DNA of 41,442 nucleotides from Pseudomonadota bacterium (GCA_021805825.1 JAJZEC010000036.1:1-41442), one strand, 5' to 3'; positions 18,101 to 30,111 are shown, counted from the first letter of the stretch. The notes: a model not told the origin generated them from the letters alone. Program-made: numbers and translations.

Positions 18101-18273
18101 TGGTGATCGCCTCCGGGCTGGCCATCGGCACCCTGTTCACCCTGTTCGTCGTTCCGGCGGTGTACATGATGCTGGCCGCCGACCACAGCCACGAGGCGCG
18201 CGCGCAGGCCTTGCGCGAAGCCGAGGCGGCCGAGGCGGCGATGCTGCACCGCGGCGCGCACGACGGCGGCTGA
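15151..18273 (+). CDS. RND multidrug efflux pump, HAE1 family
   Basis: The protein has 1040 residues, the usual RND inner-membrane transporter length. There is one N-terminal membrane helix after FIERPVLATVVALVILVLG, then a large periplasmic loop, helices 2-6, a second periplasmic loop and the C-terminal helices. Proton-relay residues are visible: Asp402-Asp403 in GLVVDDAIIIVEN (TM4) and Lys920 in GLISKHGILIVEF (TM10). The sequence resembles the MexI/MexF-like branch more than CzcA metal pumps, which carry a different TM4 motif. Substrate is unknown; a drug, dye or small organic compound is likely. It is the third gene of the operon and would assemble with the two upstream products in the envelope. 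Confidence 0.93.
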   Translation: MNKKFTDLFIERPVLATVVALVILVLGLRSAGLLPVLQYPFTENAVVTVTTAYPGASPQTVASFITTPLENSIAQANGIDYMTSTSVQGVSTITVNLRLNYDPDKALTEINTKVNAVINQLPAAAQKPTLTVSIGQTIDAMYMGFYSTVLQPNQITDYLTRSVQPRLQAIPGVQTAELIGAKNFALRAWLNPRKLAAYGLTAADVYSALAANNYITAAGHTKGQMVQINLAANTDLKSLSEFRNLVVKSVGDQVVRLDDVARVSMGADDYQTQVAFDGKSSVFIGIQVAPSANLLDVVKRVRAAFPGIQAQLPQGLSGRIVYDSTKFVNASINDVIQTLIEAVLIVAAVVFVFLGSLRSVVVPLVAIPLSIIGTFTVMLALGYSINLLTLLAIVLAIGLVVDDAIIIVENVSRHLEEGMTRKDAAVRAARELANPIIAMAVVLVAVYVPIGFMSGLTGALFTEFAFTLVGTVVISAIIALTLSPMMCSRLLKAPDPQSHKLQDRLVLFLDRSFERLHGRYERLLHGSLNYLPVTAVMGLIVLGSIYFLYVSSTSELAPQEDQGVLITVAFTNPTSTPEAREMVSQQVYHVFHGFRQTDHVFQINSPTQVLGGMVLKPWDERKATTQQLQPILQRDLSHIAGAQIAVFQPPSLPGARGLPVQFVLTTTDPVDRLYTVSQDFLHAALRTGDFAFMQSDLRVDLPQATLVVDRNMAAQLGLTMEQIGSSISAMMGGGYVNFFNLDGRSYKVIPQVQRRFRLTTSQLLDYYVRTSSGRMVPLSTVVHLQNSVQPETINHFQQANSATLSAVPIPGVSQGKALADLKALAQRTLPSGYSFDYAGPSRQYVQESGGLLLTFGFALVIIFLALAAQFESFRDPIIILVSVPMAISGALLFVNLGVGGATLNIYSEVGLVTLIGLISKHGILIVEFANNLQREGRSKREAIEHAAGMRLRPILMTTAAMVLGVIPLIAATGAGAESRFNMGLVIASGLAIGTLFTLFVVPAVYMMLAADHSHEARAQALREAEAAEAAMLHRGAHDGG

Positions 18274-18282
18274 GCACGACGG

Positions 18283-18304
18283 GCGGCCGGGCCATCCCGG
18301 CCGC
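18283..18304. terminator. Candidate bidirectional hairpin between RND gene and metH
   Basis: GCGGCCGGG (18283-18291) and its reverse complement (18296-18304) enclose a 4-base loop in the 52-bp gap between two converging genes. The stem is very GC-rich, but there is no T-tract on either side, so intrinsic termination would be imperfect. Confidence 0.4.
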
Positions 18305-18325
18305 GCTTGGCGCGGCGTCCGCGCC

Positions 18326-21064
<2,739 letters not shown>

Positions 21065-21181
21065 GGAAGGCGGTGGGGGACGGAAAGGGGCGAAGGGTGG
21101 CGCGGGCCGCAGGAGGACAACTGCGGGCGGCGGGCGGCGCAATGCGACAATTCCACCCACCGCGATTCTAGGCAAGCCCTC
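21065..21181. promoter_or_regulatory. Divergent promoter region, metH second half / cNMP gene
   Basis: This 117-bp spacer must hold promoters for both strands. GACAAT (21147-21152) could be a -10 for the rightward gene, and TAGAAT (complement of 21166-21171) one for metH. CCGCAG (21107-21112) and CTGCGG (21121-21126) form a small hairpin in the metH leader. I could not identify a cobalamin or SAH riboswitch here; the spacer is too short for a full cobalamin aptamer with its platform. Confidence 0.35.
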
Positions 21182-21775
21182 GTGTCCCTGTTCAGACGCT
21201 TCCGCACCCCGCCGCAAAGCCCCGAGCTGGCGCGCTGGACGCCGCATATCGTCGATGCGCTGCTGCGCATGCCGACCTGGGTTGCACTGTCGCGCCGCGA
21301 GGCGCTGGCCGTGGCGCAGCGCATGCAGGTGCGCAGCATGCCGGCCGGTACCGCGTTCATCCGCCAGGGCGACCCCGCACCGGGCAGCGGCATGATGCTG
21401 CTGCTCGACGGCGAGGTGGCGATCGAGAAGCAGGGCAACGGCCCGCAGGGTGACGGCCTGGTGGTTTCGCTGGCCCGCCCGGGAGCCCTGCTGGGCGAGA
21501 TGGGCATCCTCAACGACGCGCCCCGTTCGGCCAGTTGCGTGGCCAGCACCGACGTCGTGCTCGCGCTGCTGAGCAGCCAGGAGCTGAAGGAGCTGGTCGA
21601 GCAGTCGCCGCGTGCAGCGGCCAAGCTGGCGCTGGGCGTGGCCTCGCGCCTGGCCGAGCAGCTGCGCTCGACCTCCAACAAGCTGTCGATGCTGTCCCAG
21701 GTCACCGCCGCCATGCACCCCACGCTGGACGCGGCGTCGCTGACGGGGGCGGCGCGCCGCGCGCCCAGGAACTGA
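21182..21775 (+). CDS. Cyclic-nucleotide-binding (CAP-like) domain protein
   Basis: The protein has 197 residues. A single cNMP-binding beta-barrel occupies about residues 35-150: [29 protein letters not shown], then the phosphate-binding-cassette region [19 protein letters not shown], with the Arg-Ser pair after the GE...L motif. The C-terminal part is helical and shows no HTH, so this is a stand-alone sensor rather than a CRP-type regulator. GTG 21182 is the likely start; no better in-frame ATG exists before the domain. It sits on the plus strand between the two halves of metH, converging on the ArsR-type gene 4 bp away. Its partner is unknown. Confidence 0.8.
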   Translation: MSLFRRFRTPPQSPELARWTPHIVDALLRMPTWVALSRREALAVAQRMQVRSMPAGTAFIRQGDPAPGSGMMLLLDGEVAIEKQGNGPQGDGLVVSLARPGALLGEMGILNDAPRSASCVASTDVVLALLSSQELKELVEQSPRAAAKLALGVASRLAEQLRSTSNKLSMLSQVTAAMHPTLDAASLTGAARRAPRN

Positions 21776-21779
21776 AGGC

Positions 21780-22223
21780 TCAGTCGCCGCGCCGCAGCGC
21801 CAGGCGGTCGGCGTGGGGCTGCGGCTGCGGATCGGTGAGCTCGATGGCGATCTGCGTGCACACCAGCCGGCACAGCTGCATGGCCTGATGGTTCTGTACC
21901 CGATAAAGGATGCTGTTGCCGGCCCTGCGGCGCGAGACGATTCCGGCCAGGTACAGCACCTTCAGGTGCTGCGACACATTGGGCTGCGTCGAGCGCACGT
22001 CGGCGACGATGTCGTTGACCCCCTTCTCCTGGTCGCAGATCGACTGCAGGATGCGCAAGCGCAGCGGCGTGGACAGCACGCCGAACAACTCCGCGGCGGC
22101 CGCGAACACCCGCTCCGGCTCGCTCGCCGGCGGCTCCGCCGGCTCGATCAATGCCGCACCGCGCGGCACCTCGGCGGCGGGCTGGGCGGGCGCCGGAGGG
22201 CGCGGGTCATTCGACAGCTGCAT
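21780..22223 (-). CDS. ArsR-family regulator, possibly of the methionine cycle
   Basis: The protein has 147 residues from ATG 22223, with AGGAG seven bases upstream. An unstructured Pro/Ala-rich N-terminus of about 45 residues leads into a winged helix: [28 protein letters not shown], recognition helix [23 protein letters not shown], and the wing NSILYRV. The alpha-3 metal motif ELCVC of arsenic or cadmium sensors is absent, so a metal ligand is unlikely. The gene overlaps the upstream metH half by 17 bp and is surely co-transcribed with it. ArsR-type SahR, which responds to S-adenosylhomocysteine, controls methionine-cycle genes in some Proteobacteria. This gene is a candidate for that role by position only. 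Confidence 0.85.
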   Translation of the reverse strand: MQLSNDPRPPAPAQPAAEVPRGAALIEPAEPPASEPERVFAAAAELFGVLSTPLRLRILQSICDQEKGVNDIVADVRSTQPNVSQHLKVLYLAGIVSRRRAGNSILYRVQNHQAMQLCRLVCTQIAIELTDPQPQPHADRLALRRGD

Positions 22224-23277
22224 AAAAGGCTCCTGAGCGCTGCAACAGGCGCGGACGCTGCGCATGCAGCGCGCCGCCGATGGCGGCAATGTGTTCGGGG
22301 GTCGTTCCACAGCAGCCGCCGACGAGGTTGACCAGCCCCTCGGCGGCGAATTCATGCAGCAGCCTGGAGGTGATCTCGGGGGTTTCGTCGAATCCGGTGT
22401 CGCTCATCGGGTTCGGCAGCCCCGCATTCGGGTAGCAGCTGATGTAGGTGTCACTCGCCACGCGCGCCAGTTCCTGCAGGTACGGGCGCATCAGCGCGGC
22501 ACCGAGCGCGCAGTTCAGGCCCACCGCCAGCGGGCGCGCGTGGCGCACGCTGGCCCAGAATGCCGGCACGGTCTGACCGGAAAGGATGCGCCCGGACGCG
22601 TCGGTGACGGTGCCGCTGATGATCAGCGGCAGGCGTTCCCCACTGGCCTCGAACCACTCGTCGATCGCGAACAGTGCCGCCTTGGCGTTCAGGGTGTCGA
22701 AGATGGTTTCCACCAGGAACAGATCCACCCCGGCTTCGCCCAGCGCGCGCGCCTGCTCGTAATAGGCGCTGCGCAACTGCTCGAAATCGACATTGCGCGC
22801 CCCCGGATCGTTGACGTCGGGGCTGATGCTTGCGGTTTTCGGCGTCGGCCCGATGGCGCCGGCGACGAAGCGCGGCCTGTCGGCGCTGGCGTGGCGGCGC
22901 GCACTGCGCAGCGCCACCTCCGCAGCGGCGCGGTTCATCGCATCGGCCAGCTCGGCCATGCCGTAGTCTTCCTGCGCGATGCGGGTAGCGCCGAAGGTGT
23001 TGGTCTCGATGATGTCGGCCCCGGCGGCCAGGTAGCTGTCGTGGATGTCGGCGATCAGTTGCGGCTGGCTCAGGCTGAGGACGTCGTTGTTGCCCTGCAG
23101 GTCATGCCCCCAGTCGCGGAAGCGCTCACCCCGGTACTGCGCCTCGCCCAGCCGCAAGCGCTGGATCATCGTCCCCATCGCGCCATCGAGAAGCACGATG
23201 CGCTTCTGCAGCAGTTCCTGCAATTCGCCGCCACGCGTGTAGTTCTCGCGGCTATTTGTTGTGATTGACGTGCGCAT
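22207..23277 (-). CDS. metH: Methionine synthase, homocysteine-binding half
   Basis: The protein has 356 residues and corresponds to the N-terminal homocysteine S-methyltransferase domain of MetH. The start of the barrel is IVLLDGAMGTMIQRL. The zinc ligands are the Cys in GLNCALGA and the Cys pair in GGCCGTTPEH, equivalent to the three zinc cysteines of E. coli MetH. It binds and activates homocysteine, while the cobalamin half is made from 18326-21064. The two must associate or exchange the methyl group between polypeptides. ATG 23277 lacks a clear Shine-Dalgarno. The 3' end overlaps the ArsR-type gene. A separate betaine-type or S-methylmethionine enzyme is less likely because the sequence follows MetH closely (NNDVLSLSQPQLIADIH). 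Confidence 0.92.
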   Translation of the reverse strand: MRTSITTNSRENYTRGGELQELLQKRIVLLDGAMGTMIQRLRLGEAQYRGERFRDWGHDLQGNNDVLSLSQPQLIADIHDSYLAAGADIIETNTFGATRIAQEDYGMAELADAMNRAAAEVALRSARRHASADRPRFVAGAIGPTPKTASISPDVNDPGARNVDFEQLRSAYYEQARALGEAGVDLFLVETIFDTLNAKAALFAIDEWFEASGERLPLIISGTVTDASGRILSGQTVPAFWASVRHARPLAVGLNCALGAALMRPYLQELARVASDTYISCYPNAGLPNPMSDTGFDETPEITSRLLHEFAAEGLVNLVGGCCGTTPEHIAAIGGALHAQRPRLLQRSGAFYAAVE

Positions 23278-23297
23278 GTTCGGATTCTAAAGGCCGG

Positions 23298-23324
23298 GAA
23301 GCCCGCGCTGCCGCTCCGGGCTTC
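23298..23324. other. Hairpin in the leader of metH (homocysteine half)
   Basis: GAAGCCCG (23298-23305) and CGGGCTTC (23317-23324) form an 8-bp stem with an 11-base loop, about 20 bp upstream of the metH start on the minus strand. It could be a leader regulatory structure or simply a GC-rich inverted repeat. I could not fit it to the SAH or cobalamin riboswitch consensus. Confidence 0.3.
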
Positions 23325-23469
23325 GAGCCTTCGGTAGCATCGTCCGGACGACGGCATCCGCACGCTCCGGCAAGGCCAGGGGGGGAAAGGCACGGAACGG
23401 CGGCGCCTCGATGCACCGCGGCGGCGAAGCGCCGCGGCTGGCCGACCCGAACCTCAGGAGAACCAGGCG

Positions 23470-24141
23470 ATGCCTTTCCCCCCGATGCAACCTCCCCCGA
23501 TGCAACCTTCCCCGCTGCAAAGCCCGCGTCCCCTCCAAGCCCGCCGCGAACCCCCGTGCGCTCGGCGGGCGCACTGCCCGTCGCGGCGGCTGCAGGGTGC
23601 CGAGGCGCAACGCGACCTGCGCCGCGGCATCCTGCGCGGGGCCCTGCTGTGGGCTGCGCTGAGCAGCGCGCTGTACAGTCTGAGCGCCGGCCCCGTCGCA
23701 GCCGGGCCGCTGGCTGTCAGTGTGCGCAACCCCTGGATCCGCATGCTCCCGGCGGGCCTGCCGGCCAGCGGCTACATGCGGCTGGACAACCACACCGGGC
23801 AGCCGCTGGCGCTGGTACGGGCCGACAGCCCCGCGCACTACAGCAGCGTGGCCCTGCACCGGACGCTGAAGAAGGGCGGCATCACGACGATGGAGGAAGT
23901 CGAGCGCATCGCCATCCCGCCGCATGGCAGCGTGCGCCTGCTGCCTGGCGGCTACCACCTGATGCTGCTCAACGCCAAGCAGCCGATCAAGCCCGGCCAG
24001 CGCATCCCGGTCACCCTGCGCTTCTCCGATGGCAGCGACCTGACCGCCGAGTTCCTGGTGCACAGGAGCAGCGACACCGGAACGACGCCGCCGCGCCACG
24101 CGCCGATGCGCGCGCGGCCGGCCGATCCGGCCCACGATTGA
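23470..24141 (+). CDS. PCuAC-type periplasmic copper chaperone
   Basis: The protein has 223 residues. The PCuAC domain spans about residues 78-200: [55 protein letters not shown]. The copper ligands of the family, a Met and His before and in the HLM motif, are present. The usual MxM after the His is replaced by MEEVE, so one Met is missing. The family delivers Cu(I) to cytochrome oxidase outside the cytoplasm. A signal-like segment ([26 protein letters not shown]) begins only near residue 53, after an odd Pro/Met/Arg-rich extension coded by near-repeats ([12 protein letters not shown]). ATG 23470 has AGGAG at 23456-23460; no ATG closer to the signal exists, so the extension may be real or a GTG/CTG start may be used. 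Confidence 0.8.
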   Translation: MPFPPMQPPPMQPSPLQSPRPLQARREPPCARRAHCPSRRLQGAEAQRDLRRGILRGALLWAALSSALYSLSAGPVAAGPLAVSVRNPWIRMLPAGLPASGYMRLDNHTGQPLALVRADSPAHYSSVALHRTLKKGGITTMEEVERIAIPPHGSVRLLPGGYHLMLLNAKQPIKPGQRIPVTLRFSDGSDLTAEFLVHRSSDTGTTPPRHAPMRARPADPAHD

Positions 24142-24219
24142 TCGGCGGCTGGAACCGCTGCCTGCCGGCCCGGCTCATGCCGAGCCCGGCGTGGATCCGC
24201 GCGAAATCCCCGCGCTTCC

Positions 24220-24225
24220 TACAAT
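24220..24225 (+). promoter_or_regulatory. Candidate -10 element of the DUF3683 dehydrogenase gene
   Basis: TACAAT lies 19 bp before the ATG at 24245, similar to the TACAAT ahead of mnmG at 35394. No clear -35 hexamer is seen at the expected distance, so this is tentative. Confidence 0.4.
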
Positions 24226-24244
24226 GGTGTTTTGGATCCACGCC

Positions 24245-27200
24245 ATGAACGCCCCTCCAGCCCAGCATGACCTGGTCGACGCGGTCGATCACCCGGCAGT
24301 GCCGGCCGTGGCAGACGACGCCCCGGCGCGTTTGCGCGAGATTCCCTACAACTACACCTCGTTCTCCGACCGGGAGATCGTCATCCGGCTGCTCGGCTCC
24401 GAGGCGTGGCAATGGCTGGATCAACTGCGCCGGCAGCGACGCACCGGCCGCAGCGCGCGCATGCTCTACGAGGTGCTGGGCGACATCTGGGTCGTCAAGC
24501 GCAACCCCTACCTGCAGGACGACCTGCTGGAGTCGGCACGCCGCCGACGCGCGCTGATCGACGCGCTGTGGCACCGGTTGCGGGAGATCGACAGGCGCCG
24601 CAGCGTGGAATCGTCCGACGCCGACGCGCAGGCGCGCGACCGGCTGGTCGTCAACCTGCTCGAGCGCGCACGCCAGGCGGTGCGGGAATTCGCCTCGTGG
24701 TTCGACGAGGTGGCCGCGCTGCGCCGGCGGGCGCAGCGCGAACTGGCCCGCCACACCAGGCGCGACAACATCCGTTTCGACGGCCTGTCACGCGCTGCCC
24801 ACATGACCGACGCCACCGACTGGCGGGTCGAAGTGCCCTTTGTCGTGCTCTGCCCGGACAGCGAGACCGAGATGGCCGCGCTGGTGGGCGCCTGCGTGCG
24901 CCTCGGCCTGAGCATCGTGCCCCGCGGCGGCGGCACCGGCTACACCGGGGGCGCGGTGCCGCTGGTGTGGAACAGCGCGGTGATCAACACCGAGAAGCTC
25001 GAGGAACTCGGCAACATCGAGACCGTCGATCTGCCCGGGGTGGGGCACGCGGTGGCCACGGTGCGCACCGGCGCCGGGGTGGTCACGCAGCGCGTGTCCG
25101 ACCTCGCCGAGCGCGCCGGACTGGTGTTCGCGGTCGACCCGACCTCCGCCGAGGCCTCGTGCATCGGCGGCAACATCGCGATGAACGCCGGCGGCAAGAA
25201 GGCCGTGCTGTGGGGAACGGCCATCGACAACCTGGCGTGGTGGCGCATGGTCGACGCCCAGGGACGCTGGATCGAGGCCACGCGCCTGGAGCACAACCTG
25301 GGCAAGATCCACGACGTCGAGGTGGCGCGCTTCGAGATCCGGCGCTTCGCTCCCGACGGCACCACGCTGCTCGACAGCCAGGTGCTGGAGGTACCCGGCG
25401 CCAGCTTCCGCAAGGCCGGCCTCGGCAAGGACGTCACCGACAAGTTCCTCGCCGGGCTGCCGGGGGTGCAGAAAGAGGGCTGCGACGGCATCATCACCAG
25501 CGCGCGCTGGGTACTGCACCGCATGCCCCCGCGCATCCGGACCTTCTGCCTGGAGTTCTTCGGCCAGGCGCGCGACGCCATCCCCTCGATCGTCGAAATC
25601 AAGCAGTATCTGGATCAGCGCCCCGGCGGAGCCATCCTGGCCGGGCTCGAGCACCTGGACGAGCGCTACCTGCGCGCGGTCGGCTACGCGCCGAAGAGCA
25701 AGCGCGGCAGCTTCCCGAAGATGGCTCTGTTCGGCGACATCGTCGGCGAGGACGACGACGCGGTGGCGCGCGCCGCCGCCGAGGTGGTGCGCATGGCCAA
25801 TGCGCGCGTCGGCGAAGGCTTCGTCGCCGTCAGCCCGGAGGCCCGCAAGAAGTTCTGGCTGGATCGCAAGCGCACCGCGGCGATCGCGCGCCACACCAAT
25901 GCCTTCAAGATCAACGAAGACGTGGTCATACCCCTTTCGCGTATGGGGGAATATGTCGACGGCATCGAGCGCATCAACATCGAGCTTTCGCTGCGCAACA
26001 AGCTGCAGCTGGCCGCCGAGCTCGACCGTGCGCTGCGCGGGAACTGGGCGCTGGCGCACAACGAGGAAGTCGGCGAAGGCGAAGCGGTGGTTGCCAGCGA
26101 GGATCTCGAGCAGCTGCGCAGGCAGGCGCTGGATCTGCTGTCGATGGTGCATGCGCGCTGGGGCTTCCTGCTCGAGCACATCGACACCCCGCTGTCGCAG
26201 CTGCTGCCACGGCTGGCCGACCCGCTGCTGGGCAGCGGGGCGCAGACCGCCGCGATGCAGATGCTGCACCGCAGCCCGCGCGCCAGCCTGTTCCACCTGC
26301 TGCAGGAGCACAGCCTGCGCGCGTCGTGGAAGCAGGAGCTGCGCAAGCCGCTGCACACCCTGCTGGCCGGCGGGGCCTTCGCCCCGCTGCGCGCCGAACT
26401 CGACACCCTGCACCAGCGTGTGCTCAAGGGCCGCGTCTGGATCGCGCTGCACATGCATGCCGGCGACGGCAATGTGCACACCAACATCCCGGTGAACTCC
26501 GACGACTACGCCATGCTGCAGGCGGCGCACGACGCGGTGGCGCGGGTGATGCGGCTGGCGCGATCGCTCGACGGGGTGATTTCCGGAGAGCACGGCATCG
26601 GCATCACCAAGCTGCAGTTCCTCGACGAGGACGAGCTGGCGCCCTTCAGGCGCTACAAGGAGCATGTCGACCCCGACGGCCACTTCAACCGCGGCAAGCT
26701 GCTGCGCGACCCGACGCTGCCGGCCGACCTGACGAACGCCTACACCCCGAGCTTCGGACTGATGGGGCACGAGTCGCTGATCATGCAGCAAAGCGATATC
26801 GGGGCGATCGCCGATTCGGTGAAGGACTGCCTGCGCTGCGGCAAGTGCAAGCCGGTGTGCGCGACCCACGTGCCGCGCGCGAACCTGCTGTACTCGCCGC
26901 GCAACAAGATCCTGGCCACTTCGCTGCTGGTCGAGGCCTTCCTGTACGAGGAGCAGACGCGGCGCGGCATCAGCGTGCACCACTGGGAGGAATTCGAGGA
27001 CGTGGCCGACCACTGCACGGTCTGCCACAAGTGCGCATCGCCGTGCCCGGTGGACATCGACTTCGGCGATGTGTCGATGAACATGCGCAACCTGTTGCGC
27101 AAGATGGGCAAGAAGAGCTTCCGCCCGGCCAGCGCCGCCGGCATGCTGTTCCTCAACGCCACCGATCCGCGCACCATCAAGGCCGCGCGCAGCGCGATGG

Positions 27201-28237
27201 TCGGTCTGGGCTTCAAGGCACAGAACCTGGGCTACCGCATGCTGCGCGCGCTGGGCAGGCGCCAGACCGCTGCGCCGCCGGCCAGCACCGGCAAGCCGGT
27301 GCTGCGCGAGCAGGTGATCCACTTCGTCAACAAGCCGATGCCCGGCGGGCTGCCCAAGAAGACCGCACGCGCGCTGCTGGACATCGAGAACCCGGATTTC
27401 GTTCCGGTGATCCGCAATCCCGGCACCACCACCGTGGACTCCGAGGCGGTGTTCTATTTCCCCGGCTGCGGCTCCGAACGCCTGTTCTCCCAGGTCGGGC
27501 TGGCCACGCAGGCGATGCTCTGGCATGTCGGGGTGCAGACGGTGCTGCCTCCCGGCTACCTGTGCTGCGGCTACCCGCAGCGCGGCAGCGGCATGTACGA
27601 CCGCGCGGAAAAAATCATCACCGACAACCGGGTGCTGTTCCACCGCGTGGCCAACACCCTGAACTACCTGGACATCAAGACAGTCATCGTCAGCTGTGGA
27701 ACCTGCTTCGACCAGCTGCAGGGTTACGAGTTCGACAAGATCTTCCCCGGTTGCCGCATCATCGACATCCACGAATTCCTCCTCGAGAAGGGCGTGCGCC
27801 TGCCTGCCGAGGCGGCTGGGGCCTACCTCTACCACGACCCCTGCCACAGCCCGCTCAAGCAGCGCGAGGCGATGAAGACGGTGCATGCGCTGCTGGGTGA
27901 ACAGGTGCGCAAGGCCGATCGCTGCTGCGGCGAGAGCGGGCTGCTGGGCATCCACCGGCCGGACATTTCCACCCAGGTGCGCTTCCGCAAGACCGAGGAG
28001 CTGCAGCGCGACGAGCAGGCGCTGCGCGAAGCGGGCCACGAGGGCCCGATCAAGATCCTCACCTCCTGCCCGAGCTGCCTGCAGGGCCTTTCACGCTACC
28101 GCAACGACCTGCAGCATGGGCTGCTGGAAGCCGACTACATCGTGATCGAAATGGCGCGCAAGATCCTCGGCACGGACTGGATGCCCGACTACGTGCGGGC
28201 GGCCAACTCCGGCGGCATCGAGCGCGTGCTGGTGTGA
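24245..28237 (+). CDS. DUF3683-type FAD / 4Fe-4S D-2-hydroxyacid dehydrogenase
   Basis: The protein has 1330 residues and fuses several modules. An N-terminal DUF3683 region (about 1-185) contains [17 protein letters not shown]. The FAD_binding_4 domain has the FAD-contacting [12 protein letters not shown] at about 225-236, followed by the FAD-oxidase C domain ending near GEHGIG. Two 4Fe-4S motifs follow: C862/C865/C868/C872 ([11 protein letters not shown]) and C924/C927/C930/C934 ([11 protein letters not shown]). Two CCG domains ([10 protein letters not shown] and CCGESG) close the protein, as in GlcF and LldE. It likely oxidises a D-2-hydroxyacid such as lactate, glycolate or 2-hydroxyglutarate and passes electrons toward the quinone pool; the substrate is not determined. 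The ATG 24245 start is preferred over the open upstream frame. The HIT gene overlaps its stop by 4 bp (GTGA). Confidence 0.9.
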   Translation: MNAPPAQHDLVDAVDHPAVPAVADDAPARLREIPYNYTSFSDREIVIRLLGSEAWQWLDQLRRQRRTGRSARMLYEVLGDIWVVKRNPYLQDDLLESARRRRALIDALWHRLREIDRRRSVESSDADAQARDRLVVNLLERARQAVREFASWFDEVAALRRRAQRELARHTRRDNIRFDGLSRAAHMTDATDWRVEVPFVVLCPDSETEMAALVGACVRLGLSIVPRGGGTGYTGGAVPLVWNSAVINTEKLEELGNIETVDLPGVGHAVATVRTGAGVVTQRVSDLAERAGLVFAVDPTSAEASCIGGNIAMNAGGKKAVLWGTAIDNLAWWRMVDAQGRWIEATRLEHNLGKIHDVEVARFEIRRFAPDGTTLLDSQVLEVPGASFRKAGLGKDVTDKFLAGLPGVQKEGCDGIITSARWVLHRMPPRIRTFCLEFFGQARDAIPSIVEIKQYLDQRPGGAILAGLEHLDERYLRAVGYAPKSKRGSFPKMALFGDIVGEDDDAVARAAAEVVRMANARVGEGFVAVSPEARKKFWLDRKRTAAIARHTNAFKINEDVVIPLSRMGEYVDGIERINIELSLRNKLQLAAELDRALRGNWALAHNEEVGEGEAVVASEDLEQLRRQALDLLSMVHARWGFLLEHIDTPLSQLLPRLADPLLGSGAQTAAMQMLHRSPRASLFHLLQEHSLRASWKQELRKPLHTLLAGGAFAPLRAELDTLHQRVLKGRVWIALHMHAGDGNVHTNIPVNSDDYAMLQAAHDAVARVMRLARSLDGVISGEHGIGITKLQFLDEDELAPFRRYKEHVDPDGHFNRGKLLRDPTLPADLTNAYTPSFGLMGHESLIMQQSDIGAIADSVKDCLRCGKCKPVCATHVPRANLLYSPRNKILATSLLVEAFLYEEQTRRGISVHHWEEFEDVADHCTVCHKCASPCPVDIDFGDVSMNMRNLLRKMGKKSFRPASAAGMLFLNATDPRTIKAARSAMVGLGFKAQNLGYRMLRALGRRQTAAPPASTGKPVLREQVIHFVNKPMPGGLPKKTARALLDIENPDFVPVIRNPGTTTVDSEAVFYFPGCGSERLFSQVGLATQAMLWHVGVQTVLPPGYLCCGYPQRGSGMYDRAEKIITDNRVLFHRVANTLNYLDIKTVIVSCGTCFDQLQGYEFDKIFPGCRIIDIHEFLLEKGVRLPAEAAGAYLYHDPCHSPLKQREAMKTVHALLGEQVRKADRCCGESGLLGIHRPDISTQVRFRKTEELQRDEQALREAGHEGPIKILTSCPSCLQGLSRYRNDLQHGLLEADYIVIEMARKILGTDWMPDYVRAANSGGIERVLV

Positions 28238-28698
28238 GCCCCGCCGACCCCGGCTGCGCCTTGTGCCGCCAGCCGGGCGGCGTTCCGGTGTGGGATTCGC
28301 CGTGGATGCGCCTGATCCGCGCCGAGGAGCCCCTGCACCCTGCTACCTGGCGCCTGGTGTGGAACCGCCACGTGGCCGAGTTCAGCGACCTGCCGCGGCC
28401 GCAGCGCGTGGCCTGCTGCGACGCCCTCGCGCTGCTCGAGCAGGAGCTGCGCCGGGGCCTGCAGCCGCGCAAGCTCAACCTGGCCGCGCTGGGCAACCTG
28501 GTGCCGCATCTGCACTGGCACCTGATCGCGCGCTGGGAGTGGGATGCGCACTGGCCGCTCGCGGTGTGGGCGGCGCCGCAGCGCGCCCCGGACGCGCAGC
28601 GCCTGCAGGAGCTGCGTGCGCGCCTGCCGGCGATCGACGAGGCGCTGCGCCAGGCCTTGCAGCGGGCCTTCGCCGGCGTTCAGATGACTTTCGAATAG
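28234..28698 (+). CDS. HIT-family hydrolase-like protein
   Basis: The protein has 154 residues. The histidine triad is [16 protein letters not shown], matching HxHxH with the usual following segment. The N-terminal Cys pair CALC is reminiscent of the zinc site in some HIT proteins. The family hydrolyses or transfers nucleotide-phosphate or phosphoramidate bonds; the substrate is unknown. The GTG start lies inside the stop of the DUF3683 dehydrogenase gene (GTGA, 28234-28237), showing translational coupling. The 3' end overlaps the converging hemN gene by 19 bp, an antisense arrangement without room for a terminator. Confidence 0.85.
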   Translation: MSPADPGCALCRQPGGVPVWDSPWMRLIRAEEPLHPATWRLVWNRHVAEFSDLPRPQRVACCDALALLEQELRRGLQPRKLNLAALGNLVPHLHWHLIARWEWDAHWPLAVWAAPQRAPDAQRLQELRARLPAIDEALRQALQRAFAGVQMTFE

Positions 28699-30077
28699 CG
28701 CGGCGCCTGCAGCTGCGCGCTGGCGTCGTGCAGCCGGCGATCGAACTGCATCGCGATCACCCGCACGAGCAGACGGCCCTGCGGGGTGACGAGCAGCCGC
28801 AGATCGTCAAGCTCGAGCAGGCCGGCCTGCACCAGCGGCTGCAGGCGGCGCAGGTCGGCATCGAAGCGCTGCTGCGGGTCGTCGACGCCATGGCGCGCGG
28901 CCAGCGCCCCGAGGTCGAGGTGGAAGTCGCACATCAGGCGCTGGATGGCCTCGCGCCGCATCAGATCGTCGGCGTCCAGCGTGATCCCGCGCTCGACCGG
29001 CAGCTCGCCGGCCGCCAGCGCGGCCCCGTAGGCGTCCAGGGTCTTGGCGTTCTGCGCATAATGCGAGCCGATCTTGGAGATTCCCGAAACGCCGAAGGCC
29101 AGCAGGTCGAGCTCTGCCTGGGTGGAATAGCCCTGGAAGTTGCGGTGCAGACGGCCCTCCCCCTGCGCGCGCGCAAGCTCGTCGTCAGGCAGCGCGAAGT
29201 GATCCATGCCGATGTACACATAGCCGGCGTGCGCCAGGCGGCGGATGGCCAGCCCGAGCAGCACCAGCTTGGCCTGCGGAGTGGGCAGTTCCTCCTCGCG
29301 GATGCGCCGCTGGGGCGCGAAGCGTGCCGGCAGGTGCGCGTAGCTGTAGAGGGCGATTCGCTGCGGCCGCAGATCCAGCACCTTCTCCAGCGTGGCGGCG
29401 AAATTGAAGGCGTTCTGCCGGGGCAGGCCGTAGATCAGATCCACGCTGACCGACTCGAAGCCGCTGCTGCGCGCCGCGTCGATGACCTCGCGGGTTTCCT
29501 CGAAGCTCTGGATGCGGTTGACGGCCTGCTGCACCGCCGGGTCGAAGTCCTGCACCCCGACGCTCATGCGGTTGAAGCCCAGGCTTGCCAGGTGCTCGAC
29601 CCGGCGCGCGCCGACCTTGCGCGGGTCGATCTCGATGGAGAACTCGCCGCCGGCCTGCAGGTCGAAGTGCTCTCGGGTGGCCTCCATCAGGCGCGTGGTC
29701 TCGGCGTCGTCGAGGAAGGTCGGGGTGCCCCCGCCCCAGTGCAGCTGGGGCACCGCGGCGCGACGGCCGAGCAGTCCGGCGACCTTGCGCATTTCCTGCT
29801 CGACCTGATCGAGGTAGGGAGCGCTGCGCGCGTGGTTGCGGGTGGGAATCTTGTTGCAGCCGCAGTAGTAGCACAGGGTTTCGCAGAACGGGATATGCAC
29901 GTACAGCGACACGGCTGCCGACGAGCATTCCGCCAACGCCCGGGCATGCTGCTGCGGCCCGTAGCCGGAGTGGAAACGGTCGGCCGTCGGGTAGGAGGTG
30001 TAGCGCGGCCCGGAAACGTCGTAGCGCCTGATCAGTTCGGGCTGGAAATCCAGCGACATCGAAGGAACTTGGTTCAT
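28680..30077 (-). CDS. hemN: Oxygen-independent coproporphyrinogen III dehydrogenase
   Basis: The protein has 465 residues. It converts coproporphyrinogen III to protoporphyrinogen IX without oxygen, using radical AdoMet chemistry. The radical-SAM cysteines are C65, C69 and C72 (CETLCYYC), followed by Cys74. The HemN-specific start YDVSGPRYTSYPTADRF and the GGGTPTFL motif separate it from the HemW relatives that lack the long N-terminus. ATG 30077 is used here. A second in-frame ATG at 30059 would leave a more sensible leader if the FNR-type box at 30112-30125 acts as a class II site. No Shine-Dalgarno is obvious for either. The gene is divergent from kup and convergent with the HIT gene. Confidence 0.94.
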   Translation of the reverse strand: MNQVPSMSLDFQPELIRRYDVSGPRYTSYPTADRFHSGYGPQQHARALAECSSAAVSLYVHIPFCETLCYYCGCNKIPTRNHARSAPYLDQVEQEMRKVAGLLGRRAAVPQLHWGGGTPTFLDDAETTRLMEATREHFDLQAGGEFSIEIDPRKVGARRVEHLASLGFNRMSVGVQDFDPAVQQAVNRIQSFEETREVIDAARSSGFESVSVDLIYGLPRQNAFNFAATLEKVLDLRPQRIALYSYAHLPARFAPQRRIREEELPTPQAKLVLLGLAIRRLAHAGYVYIGMDHFALPDDELARAQGEGRLHRNFQGYSTQAELDLLAFGVSGISKIGSHYAQNAKTLDAYGAALAAGELPVERGITLDADDLMRREAIQRLMCDFHLDLGALAARHGVDDPQQRFDADLRRLQPLVQAGLLELDDLRLLVTPQGRLLVRVIAMQFDRRLHDASAQLQAPRYSKVI

Positions 30078-30111
30078 GGATGGATCATCGGTCTGTGATA
30101 CCTGAAGGGTT

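Noticed and set aside
23278-23469. SAH or cobalamin riboswitch upstream of metH
   Set aside because: Apart from one 8-bp hairpin, the conserved aptamer sequences could not be found on either strand.
24406-27900. Very long open frame overlapping the DUF3683 gene in another frame
   Set aside because: It is Arg/Ala/Gly-rich with no domain, and arises from the high GC content of the true gene; the real frame has all family motifs.
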